DNA from: Bacteroidales bacterium
GTDB taxonomy: Bacteria > Bacteroidota > Bacteroidia > Bacteroidales > UBA932
Length of the DNA: 64,000 bases
Assembly (NCBI GenBank): GCA_017626555.1
Contig: JAGAIM010000129.1
Coordinates: forward strand, 25,163-89,162
Direction: 5' to 3'
The position numbers were made by a program, and so were the translations under genes. Below the pieces are notes generated by a model, which worked only from the letters and a program-made list of their open reading frames with translations, had not been told where the DNA came from and searched no databases. This document shows, in pieces, positions 41,589 to 50,008 of this stretch (positions are counted from its first letter, which is position 1; every line of letters begins with the position of its first letter).

Positions 41589-42815
41589 ATGGCAAAGACA
41601 GAAAAACTACTTAACAGACTTGAGGCTCTCAGACAGGAGACAGGTGTAGCGCGCACAATCTTCGCGGTGTGCCCGAATTCCCTTTCTGTAATCCGTGCTT
41701 CATTCCGTGCGGCAAAGCGTAACAATGCGCCGATATATTTTGCTGCAACCCTGAATCAGATCGACGGCGACGGCGGTTATACGGGTATGGTTCAGTCCCA
41801 GTTCACAAAAATGCTTCAGTTCGAGGCTGACAGAGTGAATTATACAGGCTGCAGCATTGTTGCGATCGACCACGGCGGTCCTTGGCTCAAGGACAAGCAG
41901 CGTGTGGAGAAATGGTCAACAGAGGATGCGATGAACGGAGTCAAGAAGTCTTTCGAGGACGCGGTTCTCGCAGGTTACGACCTCATCCACGTCGATCCTA
42001 CAGTCGATATAAATGTACCTAAGGGCGAAGTCATTGATATAAACGTCGTAGTCCGTCGTACAGTTGAACTTATAGACCACATCGAGCGTTTCCGTCGTGA
42101 GCGCAACCTTCCTGAGATCTCATACGAGGTCGGAACTGAAGAGGTGCACGGAGGACTTGCCGATGAGGCTACATTCGACAATTTCCTCACAGGACTCAAG
42201 AAAGGTCTTGCAGAGGTGGGTCTGGAGGATATCTGGCCTTGCTTCATAGTAGGAAAGGTGGGAACAGACCTCGATACAGCCATTTTCGATCCTGAGGTTG
42301 CGAGAAACCTTACTGCAAAGGTACGCCCTTACGGAAGTTGGATCAAGGGTCATTATACAGATGGCGTAAGCAATCCTGAGGAATATCCTCTCAGCGGAAT
42401 GGGTGCTGCAAACGTAGGTCCAGAGTTCACTATCAGCGAGTATGAGGCTCTCAAGGAACTTGATGCACTCGAGCGCAGGTTTGAGGCAGAGGGCAAGGTA
42501 GCGGTTCTTTCAAATATGGCAGCAACTCTCGAAAGACTCGTGTATGAGAGCGGACGCTGGATCAAGTGGCTCCACGAGGACGAGGCAGGAAAGGATTTCC
42601 CTGAACTTACCGCAGAGCGTCGTGAATGGCTCGTAGGAACAGGCTGCCGCTACATCTGGCAGCATCCTGAGGCTGTTGCGGCAAGGACACAACTCTACGG
42701 CAATCTCGCAAGACTTGGCGTGGATGCAGAAGAAGTCGTTCTGGGACGCATCGAACGTGATATGGACAAATACTTCGTGGCGTTCAACCTCGTGGGAGTG
42801 AATGATCTTCTTTAA
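41589..42815 (+). CDS. GatZ/KbaZ family protein (tagatose-bisphosphate aldolase subunit or tagatose-6-phosphate 4-epimerase)
   Basis: A 408-residue cytoplasmic protein, 9 bp after agaS. Family features are TLNQIDGDGGYTGM, VAIDHGGPWLKD, IHVDPTVDI, ISYEVGTEEVHGGLAD, VGKVGTDLD, WIKGHYTDGV and GAANVGPEFT, all typical of GatZ/KbaZ. The best-known members help the catalytic subunit GatY/KbaY cleave tagatose-1,6-bisphosphate, but some homologues have been shown to epimerise tagatose-6-phosphate to fructose-6-phosphate. No GatY/KbaY gene is in the window. Both readings complete the route from AgaS to glycolysis: with the PfkB kinase in the first case, without it in the second. Length is normal. It precedes susC3 by 38 bp and is probably co-transcribed. 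Confidence 0.88.
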   Translation: MAKTEKLLNRLEALRQETGVARTIFAVCPNSLSVIRASFRAAKRNNAPIYFAATLNQIDGDGGYTGMVQSQFTKMLQFEADRVNYTGCSIVAIDHGGPWLKDKQRVEKWSTEDAMNGVKKSFEDAVLAGYDLIHVDPTVDINVPKGEVIDINVVVRRTVELIDHIERFRRERNLPEISYEVGTEEVHGGLADEATFDNFLTGLKKGLAEVGLEDIWPCFIVGKVGTDLDTAIFDPEVARNLTAKVRPYGSWIKGHYTDGVSNPEEYPLSGMGAANVGPEFTISEYEALKELDALERRFEAEGKVAVLSNMAATLERLVYESGRWIKWLHEDEAGKDFPELTAERREWLVGTGCRYIWQHPEAVAARTQLYGNLARLGVDAEEVVLGRIERDMDKYFVAFNLVGVNDLL

Positions 42816-42853
42816 GAAATCAAAATCATTACTATACCTTAATTTTAATAACA

Positions 42854-45820
42854 ATGAAAGCAAACTTTAACCTTAAAGGATTGATGGCAGCAGTTTTTAT
42901 GTTGCTTTCAATCTCTCTGTTTGCACAGCAGCACACCGTTACCGGTACTGTTGTTGACGCAGACAATGGTCAGCCGCTCGTTGGCGTTGCAGTTATGGTC
43001 TCTACCGGTGGTGGAGTCGTGACTGATGCAAACGGTTCATACGCGGTTTCCGCTTCAGACAACGCAACGCTTACATTCAACACTCTCGGATACCTCGACG
43101 TAGTGGAGACAGTAGGCGGCCGTTCAGTTATCAATGTCAAGATGACAGTTGATAAAGAACAACTTGAAGAGGTTGTCGTTCTCGGTTACACAAGCCAGAA
43201 GAAGAACGAACTCTCAAGTTCAGTCGTTTCACTCAGCGCAGACAAACTCAAGGACGTGACTTCTCCAGACCTTGGTAATATGCTCCAGGGTAAGGCAGCC
43301 GGTGTCCTCGTAACTAATGCTTCAGGTCAGCCTGGTGACGGTGCGAAGATCCGTATCCGTGGTACAGGTTCGATCACAGCAGGTGCCGGTCCTCTCTACG
43401 TGGTGGACGGTGTGGCAGGTGGTTCATTCAACCCTAACGACGTTGAGACTCTCACAGTCCTCAAGGACGCTTCTGCAACAGCGCTTTATGGTGCTGCAGC
43501 ATCAGGTGGTGTCATCGTCGTTACTACCAAATCTGCAAAGACTGATGAGGCAACAGTGACTCTCAAGGCTACTGCCGGTATCAAGAAGGCCCTCACAGGT
43601 CGTTTCTCTCCAATGAACTCTCAGGAACTCTATGACCTCCAGAAGCAGATCTACTCAAAGAGTCTTTTCGGACTCCAGCGTCCTAAGACTCTCCTTGAAC
43701 AGGATTTCGATTGGATGGATGCAGCATTCAACCTCGGTGTTGTTCAGGACTATTACGTTTCGGCAGCAGGTAAGGCTGGTCGCGTAAATTACTTCACATC
43801 TATCAGCCACTATGACGAGGACGGTACCCTCATCAACACAAACCACAAGAGAAGTTCAGCACGTGTAAACCTCTCTGCACCTCTCGGAAAGAACGTGAAT
43901 ATGGCACTCCGCGTGAACTATGACCGCGCAAAGAGCCAATATACTTCATCATACGTCACTCTCGAGTGTGCTTACCGTGCACTTCCTTGGGATGATCCTT
44001 ATGTATATGATGCAGAAGGAAATCGTACAAATGAAATCATCCACATCTACGACACAGCACGTGGTGACGGTCGCAAGGATCAGACTTGGTACTCGCACGA
44101 CAAGTATAACTTCCTCCACAACGAGGTTTACAACTACAATATCAGCGAGTCTGAGGACATAATGGCCGATCTCGTTCTCAACTGGAACATCACAGACTGG
44201 TTGATGTTCTCGACCACAAACCGTTTCAACTCATCGAACTGGTTCAACGAGGCTTACTATGACCCTCGTACTACTCTTCCTTCAATCCCTAATGGACAGA
44301 TCGAGAACAGCCACGGTTCAGGCTGGGGCTTCGGTACAACCAACCTCCTCAAGGCGAACAAGGATTTCGGTGACCACAGCGTAAACGGTGTCATCGGTAT
44401 TGAGTACGGTGAGGGCTTCAGCCGCAGTTTCAACGCAAGTGCTACAGATATGCCTAACGGTCAGGCTTCTCTCAGCAACGGTATCGCTCAGGCAGTAGGT
44501 GGTTACAACTATGCTTCACGTTCTTGGGCTTGGCTTGCTCAGGCTCAGTATTCATACAAGGGCAGATATATCGTAAGCGCTTCAGTACGTTATGACGAGA
44601 CTTCACGTTTCGCTCCTAAGGCACGCGGCGGTTATTTCCCTGGTGCATCAGCCGCTTGGCTTATCAACAAGGAAGACTGGATGAGCAATGTTCCTGCATT
44701 CTCTCTCCTCAAACTCCGTGCTGGTTTCGGTAAGACAGGTAATGATTCAATCGAGAACTTCCTCTGGCAGGACGTTTACAGCCTTTCTTCACAGTATCAG
44801 AACATTACTGCTGCTATCCTTGAGCGTCAGCAGAATCCTAACCTCGGATGGGAAGAGGCTTATATGACCAGCGTCGGTATCGATATGGAATTCGTCAACA
44901 GAGTAAATGTTACCCTCGACCTCTACAATATCGACAACAAGAACCTCCTCCTTGCAGTTCCACTCGCTCCATCAACAGGATTCTTCGAGTTTATGGACAA
45001 CGTAGGTACAGTGAACAACAAGGGTATCGAACTTGCTGTTGACGCTGACATTATCGACAGAGGCGACTGGTACTGGAACTTCGGCTTCAACGTAGGTCTC
45101 AACAAGAACAAGGTGGTTCACCTTCCAAACGGTGAGTTCCGTCAGGGCAACCAGATCGTTCGCGAGGGTCAGGACATCTTCACTTGGAATATGCCTATCT
45201 GGGCAGGTGTTGATCCTGAAACAGGTAGCCCTACGTGGGAGAAGGTTCTTGAGGATGGTACCAAGGAAATCACAACCACTTATTCTGAGGCAACATTCCA
45301 GAATGCAGGAACTTCATCTCCTAAGTTCCAGGGTGGTCTCAGCACAATGCTCCGTTGGAAGGGAATCACTCTCTCAGCAACAGGAAACTTCATCTATGGC
45401 AATATGATTTACAACTCGGCACGTGTGTCAATGGACTCAGACGGTGCTTACACTGACTACAATATGATGTCTATCGACAACGGTCTCGGTTGGACACGTT
45501 GGCAGCAGCCAGGTGATATCGCAACTCACCCTAAGCCAAAGATGAACGGTAACAACGACGCTCATATGCTTTCTACGCGTTACCTCGAGAACGGCAGTTA
45601 TTTCCGTCTCAAGAACGTGACCCTCAGTTACGACTTCCCACAGGCTTGGATGAAGAAGGCAAAGATGCAGGGTCTCAAGGTTTATGTATCAGGCGATAAT
45701 CTCGTTACATTCTCTAAGTTCTCAGGAATGGACCCTGAGATCGATACAGAGGACGGTACATACGACACTAACTATCCTGTTCCTATGACAGTAGTTGGCG
45801 GTATCCAGATCACTTTCTAA
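42854..45820 (+). CDS. SusC-like TonB-dependent transporter, GalNAc/DUF4832 locus
   Basis: A 988-residue outer-membrane transporter. The signal peptide ends ISLFAQQ (about residue 25); the carboxypeptidase-D-regulatory-like domain (HTVTGTVVDADNGQPLVGVAV, about 27-105) is followed by a plug with VVVLGYTSQKKNELSSSVVSL, IRIRGTGSITAGAGPLYVVDGV and a barrel that ends VVGGIQITF. Codon use in this gene and the following susD gene is noticeably uniform (ctc, cgt, aac, ggt endings), suggesting high expression. It sits after the AgaS and GatZ/KbaZ-like genes, so sugar import and GalNAc breakdown are linked. The glycan is unknown but probably contains GalNAc. Confidence 0.95.
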   Translation: MKANFNLKGLMAAVFMLLSISLFAQQHTVTGTVVDADNGQPLVGVAVMVSTGGGVVTDANGSYAVSASDNATLTFNTLGYLDVVETVGGRSVINVKMTVDKEQLEEVVVLGYTSQKKNELSSSVVSLSADKLKDVTSPDLGNMLQGKAAGVLVTNASGQPGDGAKIRIRGTGSITAGAGPLYVVDGVAGGSFNPNDVETLTVLKDASATALYGAAASGGVIVVTTKSAKTDEATVTLKATAGIKKALTGRFSPMNSQELYDLQKQIYSKSLFGLQRPKTLLEQDFDWMDAAFNLGVVQDYYVSAAGKAGRVNYFTSISHYDEDGTLINTNHKRSSARVNLSAPLGKNVNMALRVNYDRAKSQYTSSYVTLECAYRALPWDDPYVYDAEGNRTNEIIHIYDTARGDGRKDQTWYSHDKYNFLHNEVYNYNISESEDIMADLVLNWNITDWLMFSTTNRFNSSNWFNEAYYDPRTTLPSIPNGQIENSHGSGWGFGTTNLLKANKDFGDHSVNGVIGIEYGEGFSRSFNASATDMPNGQASLSNGIAQAVGGYNYASRSWAWLAQAQYSYKGRYIVSASVRYDETSRFAPKARGGYFPGASAAWLINKEDWMSNVPAFSLLKLRAGFGKTGNDSIENFLWQDVYSLSSQYQNITAAILERQQNPNLGWEEAYMTSVGIDMEFVNRVNVTLDLYNIDNKNLLLAVPLAPSTGFFEFMDNVGTVNNKGIELAVDADIIDRGDWYWNFGFNVGLNKNKVVHLPNGEFRQGNQIVREGQDIFTWNMPIWAGVDPETGSPTWEKVLEDGTKEITTTYSEATFQNAGTSSPKFQGGLSTMLRWKGITLSATGNFIYGNMIYNSARVSMDSDGAYTDYNMMSIDNGLGWTRWQQPGDIATHPKPKMNGNNDAHMLSTRYLENGSYFRLKNVTLSYDFPQAWMKKAKMQGLKVYVSGDNLVTFSKFSGMDPEIDTEDGTYDTNYPVPMTVVGGIQITF

Positions 45821-45843
45821 TAACTGATTGACACTCTATCGAT

Positions 45844-47589
45844 ATGAAAAAGATATTAATGATGATTGCAGCTGCTGTGGCTCTTGTGTCTTGCAATATG
45901 GACTTCTACAGTTCAGATACAATGACTTCGGCAATGCTCAAGGAAAATCCGGGAGCCGCTGTATATACGACTGATGGTAACTACTCAATGTTCTATCAGC
46001 ACATTGACTATGTTGGGTACGGTGGCAATACCTACTCGCGTCTTCTCTTCCTGATGACAGAACTTCGTGGTGATAACGTAGCTCTCTCAGGACGTACTAC
46101 TGACCCATTGTATGAGGACAATGTTTACGGTGACAATCCGCAGACTCAAGACCTCCAGTATTTCTGGTTCGCTTCATACAAGATCATCTACGGAGCGAAC
46201 GCTAACATCGAGTCTATGCCAGTGGGTGTAGATGCGGCAACAGACCACCTCCTTGGTGAAAACTACTTCATCCGTGCTATCGCACACCTGAACCTCTGTA
46301 ACATATTCGCAACTCCATATACATACGGTGCAGAGAAGCGTCCTGATATGCCGGGTGTAGTTCTCCGTAACTCGACTGACTGTTCTGTGACAACACGTGC
46401 TACTGTAGGCGAAGTTTATGAACTGATTGTTTCTGACCTCCAGAAGGCAATGGACCTTATGAAGGGTGGTACACCACGTGGAAACAAGGGTTATGCAAGT
46501 TACGAGGCTGCTGCAGGTCTCCTTACAAGAGTTTACCTTTATATGGGTGAGTATGACAAGTGTATCGCTCTCGCTGAGGAACTCTTCGGCGGCAACGCAG
46601 CTTCAAAACTTGACGACATTACCAAATACTTCCCTAACACAAGAACTTCAAAGGAGACTCTCTGGTGCATCGCGAAGGATGGCGACGACGAGGGTGCAGA
46701 TTACTCACCTAAGAGCCAGTTAGCATCTATGTACTATTCAGACACAGGTATCGGTGGAACAGGCTGGTGTGAGATGTACTGGTCAGATCCGCTTATGGAA
46801 CTCATCTTCCGTCACCCTGAGGATAAGCGTCTGACTTACTTCGGTACTATTGATGCTACAAACGACGGCAAGAAGATGGTTCACTGGCCTATCATCGACG
46901 AGGCTAACAACTTCCGTAACAATGCGAATGTTCACAACGTTACGCTTGGTACAAATCCTGAAAACCTCGCAAGCCTTAACTTCGACGGCAAGACTTACAC
47001 TCTTAAGTCAAAGGTTGTAAACGGCTACACTCAGTACTACATCACTGGTATGTACACTGACGCTCAGGATAACGACGGCTTCGAGGGCGGTACAAGAGTA
47101 TATGTTCGCGACAACGTTGGTATCGCAAAGGGTGTCCGTCAGACATTCCCTGCATACACAATGTCCAAGTTCTCTTGGCAGGACGGCGACCCTATGCTTT
47201 CGTCACCGGCAGTGATCCGTTGGGCTGAGGTTGTTCTCAATGCTGCTGAGGCATACGCTCACAAGGGCGATGTCGCTAACGCTCTCAAGTACACTAATGT
47301 GATTCGTACACGTGCAGGCATCCCTACTTGGGCTGGTGAGGCTGCATACAAGGCTGAGGGTTACAATGATATCATAGACGTTGTTCTCGACGAGCGCCGT
47401 CTCGAACTCTGCTTCGAGGGTCACCGTGCTATCGACGTATTTAGAAATGGTAAGGTTCTCGACCGTCGCTTCGCAGGTGTTCACGCTTGGGAGGAAATCA
47501 ACAAGGAACAGATGGACAAGAGATTCCCATACTGCATCCCATTCTCAGAGATTTCTGTAAGTGGTATCCCAGGTAACGGCAAACAGTAA
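45844..47589 (+). CDS. SusD/RagB family lipoprotein, GalNAc/DUF4832 locus
   Basis: A 581-residue lipoprotein (ALVSCNMD, Cys17). Classical features are LGENYFIRAIAHLNLCNIFATPY, the helix pair around AAGLLTRVYLYMGEYDKCIALAEELF, SSPAVIRWAEVVLNAAEAYAHKGD and the C-terminal VLDERRLELCFEGHRAIDVFRNG, with KRFPYCIPFSEIS near the end. It is encoded 23 bp after its SusC partner. It should bind the imported glycan at the cell surface. At 581 residues it is a little longer than average, with an extra segment (about 330-430) containing FDGKTYTLKSKVVNGYTQYYITGMY that could add a binding surface. Confidence 0.95.
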   Translation: MKKILMMIAAAVALVSCNMDFYSSDTMTSAMLKENPGAAVYTTDGNYSMFYQHIDYVGYGGNTYSRLLFLMTELRGDNVALSGRTTDPLYEDNVYGDNPQTQDLQYFWFASYKIIYGANANIESMPVGVDAATDHLLGENYFIRAIAHLNLCNIFATPYTYGAEKRPDMPGVVLRNSTDCSVTTRATVGEVYELIVSDLQKAMDLMKGGTPRGNKGYASYEAAAGLLTRVYLYMGEYDKCIALAEELFGGNAASKLDDITKYFPNTRTSKETLWCIAKDGDDEGADYSPKSQLASMYYSDTGIGGTGWCEMYWSDPLMELIFRHPEDKRLTYFGTIDATNDGKKMVHWPIIDEANNFRNNANVHNVTLGTNPENLASLNFDGKTYTLKSKVVNGYTQYYITGMYTDAQDNDGFEGGTRVYVRDNVGIAKGVRQTFPAYTMSKFSWQDGDPMLSSPAVIRWAEVVLNAAEAYAHKGDVANALKYTNVIRTRAGIPTWAGEAAYKAEGYNDIIDVVLDERRLELCFEGHRAIDVFRNGKVLDRRFAGVHAWEEINKEQMDKRFPYCIPFSEISVSGIPGNGKQ

Positions 47590-47646
47590 TAGAAGTAACT
47601 AAAACCATCCAAACAATATTTATTAACCAATTAATTTCAAAACACA

Positions 47647-48453
47647 ATGAAAAAAATTATGACAATCGCAGCAATGTTTGCTGCAGTTATGGTGTCTTTC
47701 TCATCTTGTGACAAGACTCCTAAGCCAGATGACAACAAAACTCCTACAGTACAGACTTGCCCGGATTGCGGTGAGCCAGAAGATGAGTGCACTTGCGGCG
47801 AGTATGTTCAGGCTATCACTATTGATGGCAACTTTGCTGATTGGGCAGCTATTACTCCTGCTGTTGCAACTTGCAATCCAGATGCAAAGTACACTGCACT
47901 TACCACTCTCAAGGCTTATATGGATGAGTTCTATGTATTCCTTTATGTAGAGTTCGATGAGGATGAGATCGTTGACCGTGAGTGGACTCCATTCCACGTT
48001 TACTTGAATGCTGACAATAGCGATGCAACAGGTGGATATGGTGACGAGTTTGCTGATCCAAATGCTGAGATTATGTTCGAGACTGCTATCTTCGGTAGCG
48101 GTGAATTCACAACTTGGGACGCTGCTCTCTTCAAATGGTGGGGTGAAGTAGGTGAGTCTGGCTGGCTTTGGACTGAGGGCTCAGTTGCAGGTTTCGAACA
48201 CTCTGGCGATGACAACTGGGGTGCTGTTCTCGGTGAAGGCTCTGGCATCACTATGGCAGCAGGTAACGGCAATGCATTCGAGATCTCTATTCTTAAGGAG
48301 ATGGTACTTGGTGCTGAGTTCGCTGAGACAATCGGTGTCGGCTGTGATATCCAGCAGGAATGGTCTTCAGTAGGCGTTCTTCCTAACGCTGCAATGACTG
48401 ACGATAATCCTAACGGTCTTGCACCAAAACTTGCTGTAACTCTTGCAAAATAA
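47647..48453 (+). CDS. CBM9-like surface lipoprotein with a four-Cys N-terminal motif
   Basis: A 268-residue lipoprotein (SFSSCDKT, Cys21). Right after the anchor and a Pro/Asp-rich linker it has CPDCGEPEDECTC (38-50), four cysteines spaced CxxC-x6-CxC like a small zinc ribbon. The body (about 55-268) is a CBM9/DOMON-like sandwich: ITIDGNFADWAAI, LKAYMDEFYVFLYVEFDED, FHVYLNADNSDATGGYGDEF and EISILKEMV near the end. It follows susD by 57 bp, the place of a SusE/F-type surface glycan-binding protein, so glycan capture is the likely role. A hairpin follows the stop codon. The Cys motif is unusual for a SusE/F-like protein; a structural metal site is inferred. Confidence 0.75.
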   Translation: MKKIMTIAAMFAAVMVSFSSCDKTPKPDDNKTPTVQTCPDCGEPEDECTCGEYVQAITIDGNFADWAAITPAVATCNPDAKYTALTTLKAYMDEFYVFLYVEFDEDEIVDREWTPFHVYLNADNSDATGGYGDEFADPNAEIMFETAIFGSGEFTTWDAALFKWWGEVGESGWLWTEGSVAGFEHSGDDNWGAVLGEGSGITMAAGNGNAFEISILKEMVLGAEFAETIGVGCDIQQEWSSVGVLPNAAMTDDNPNGLAPKLAVTLAK

Positions 48454-48475
48454 TTTACTGTAAGTAACTTTGATG

Positions 48476-48499
48476 TCCTGCCTGCTGATCCGGGCAGGA
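48476..48499 (+). terminator. Hairpin between the CBM9-like gene and the DUF4874/DUF4832 gene
   Basis: TCCTGCC (48476-48482) pairs with GGCAGGA (48493-48499) around a 10-nt loop, 22 bp after the stop codon. There is no U run, so it is more likely a partial terminator or 3' stabiliser that lets the sus genes be expressed above the enzymes. Confidence 0.5.
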
Positions 48500-48534
48500 T
48501 GTCCCACTCTAATAACCAAGAAAAATCTGACATA

Positions 48535-49908
48535 ATGAAGAATTATACGCTTCTCCTTGTTGCAGCAGTCTTCTTAGTCGTTGCTGCTTGTGGTCCTGAT
48601 ACCAAAGTTGATGTTTATGAAGGACTTGAGCATCAGACATACGTCGAGTCTGATGAGACGTTCCCTAATCCTGAGAGGGGGTTTTATACTCCGGTCAGTT
48701 ATAATTCTGCATTTGCAAGACCCCTTTCTTTGTCAGGAATCGAGGCTCAGCGGGTGGCCAAGAAGACTCTCTTCTACACTGCATATTATCCGAAGGACTA
48801 TATGGAGGGTGACATTTCCGAGGAGTTCCTCAATCTTATGAGGCAGAATATGCAGACTCTTAGGGAAGGTGGTGCTAAGTGTATCCTTCGTTTCGCTTAC
48901 TCGGATAGCGAATCTGAGAGACCTTGGGATCCGAAACCGGAGATAGTTCAGCGTCATATACAGAATATCAAACCTGTCCTTCAGGAGTATGGTGATGTGA
49001 TTCTTGTTTTCCAAGCAGGTTTCGTTGGCGTTTGGGGAGAATGGTACTATACGGAGAATTTCGTAAGTAATCCAAAGACCCCGGAGCAGCACGCATTGCG
49101 TAAGCAGGTAGTAGATGCAATGCTTGATGCCCTTCCTGCCGACCGTCAGATCGCTCTCAGAACACCTATGTTCGCAAGGATGATGTATGCAGAAAGTTAT
49201 ACAGATACATTGACGCTTGAGACGGCTCATAACGGAACACCACGCTCCCGCATAGCAGCCTTCAATGATTGTTTCGGTGCTTCTGCCAATGATACAGGTA
49301 CTTTCAGCGGACAGGAATCACGTGATTTCTGGAAGGCTGATACAAAGTTTGTGTTTATGGGTGGCGAAACCTGCGGTTTATCTGCATTCTGTAATTGTCC
49401 TAACACTCTTAAGGATATGGAGGATTATCATTGGACTTACCTGAACAGCCAGTATAATCTTGATGTTATAGGCCGTTGGAGACAGCAGGGATGTATGCCT
49501 GAAATCGAGCGCAGACTCGGATACAGATTATCGATAGCCGAAACATATCGTGATACAGAGATTGTTCCAGGTAAAGATGCAAGGTTTGTCCTCAAACTCA
49601 GGAACACAGGCTTTTCTGCCCCTATCAATCCTCGTGCGGTGGAGTTGATACTTATAGATGGGAACGGAAAGAAGACAGTATATAAGCAGGCTGCTGATCC
49701 TCGCTATTGGTTTGCAGGTGAGGAGGCGACTATAGATACACAGATCAAGATACCTGCTGAAGCGACAGGTCAGTGTACGCTCTATCTCAATCTGCCAGAT
49801 CCTAAGCCGACTCTTCACGATAATCCACGCTTCTCGATCCGTCTCGCAAATGACGATGTATGGGATGAGACCACTGGATATAATAAAGTAGCGGAGTTTA
49901 CTTTATAG
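48535..49908 (+). CDS. DUF4874/DUF4832 lipoprotein 1, putative glycoside hydrolase
   Basis: The ATG at 48535 (MKNYTLLLVAAVFL, 457 residues, lipoprotein Cys19) is preferred over an ATG at 48499 inside the hairpin. DUF4874 starts with FPNPERGFY (43-51), its hallmark, and continues through GGAKCILRFAYSDSE and a barrel-like core with VFQAGFVGVWGEWYY, where Glu169 lies in a position typical of barrel hydrolases. The DUF4832 part has FMGGETCGLSAFCNC, YHWTYLN and a C-terminal immunoglobulin-like domain (about 340-457, LKLRNTGFSAPINPRAVELIL). The enzymatic activity of these domains is not established as far as I know; they are common in Bacteroidetes sugar loci. The next gene encodes a close homologue. 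Confidence 0.8.
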   Translation: MKNYTLLLVAAVFLVVAACGPDTKVDVYEGLEHQTYVESDETFPNPERGFYTPVSYNSAFARPLSLSGIEAQRVAKKTLFYTAYYPKDYMEGDISEEFLNLMRQNMQTLREGGAKCILRFAYSDSESERPWDPKPEIVQRHIQNIKPVLQEYGDVILVFQAGFVGVWGEWYYTENFVSNPKTPEQHALRKQVVDAMLDALPADRQIALRTPMFARMMYAESYTDTLTLETAHNGTPRSRIAAFNDCFGASANDTGTFSGQESRDFWKADTKFVFMGGETCGLSAFCNCPNTLKDMEDYHWTYLNSQYNLDVIGRWRQQGCMPEIERRLGYRLSIAETYRDTEIVPGKDARFVLKLRNTGFSAPINPRAVELILIDGNGKKTVYKQAADPRYWFAGEEATIDTQIKIPAEATGQCTLYLNLPDPKPTLHDNPRFSIRLANDDVWDETTGYNKVAEFTL

Positions 49909-50008
49909 GTTTTCTCTATCAGACATTGCTCGGGTATCTTTTATTAATTCGCATAACCTGCGTAATGCTACTGCTGTATATATGATGTTGTGCCTTAACT
50001 TGTTGATT

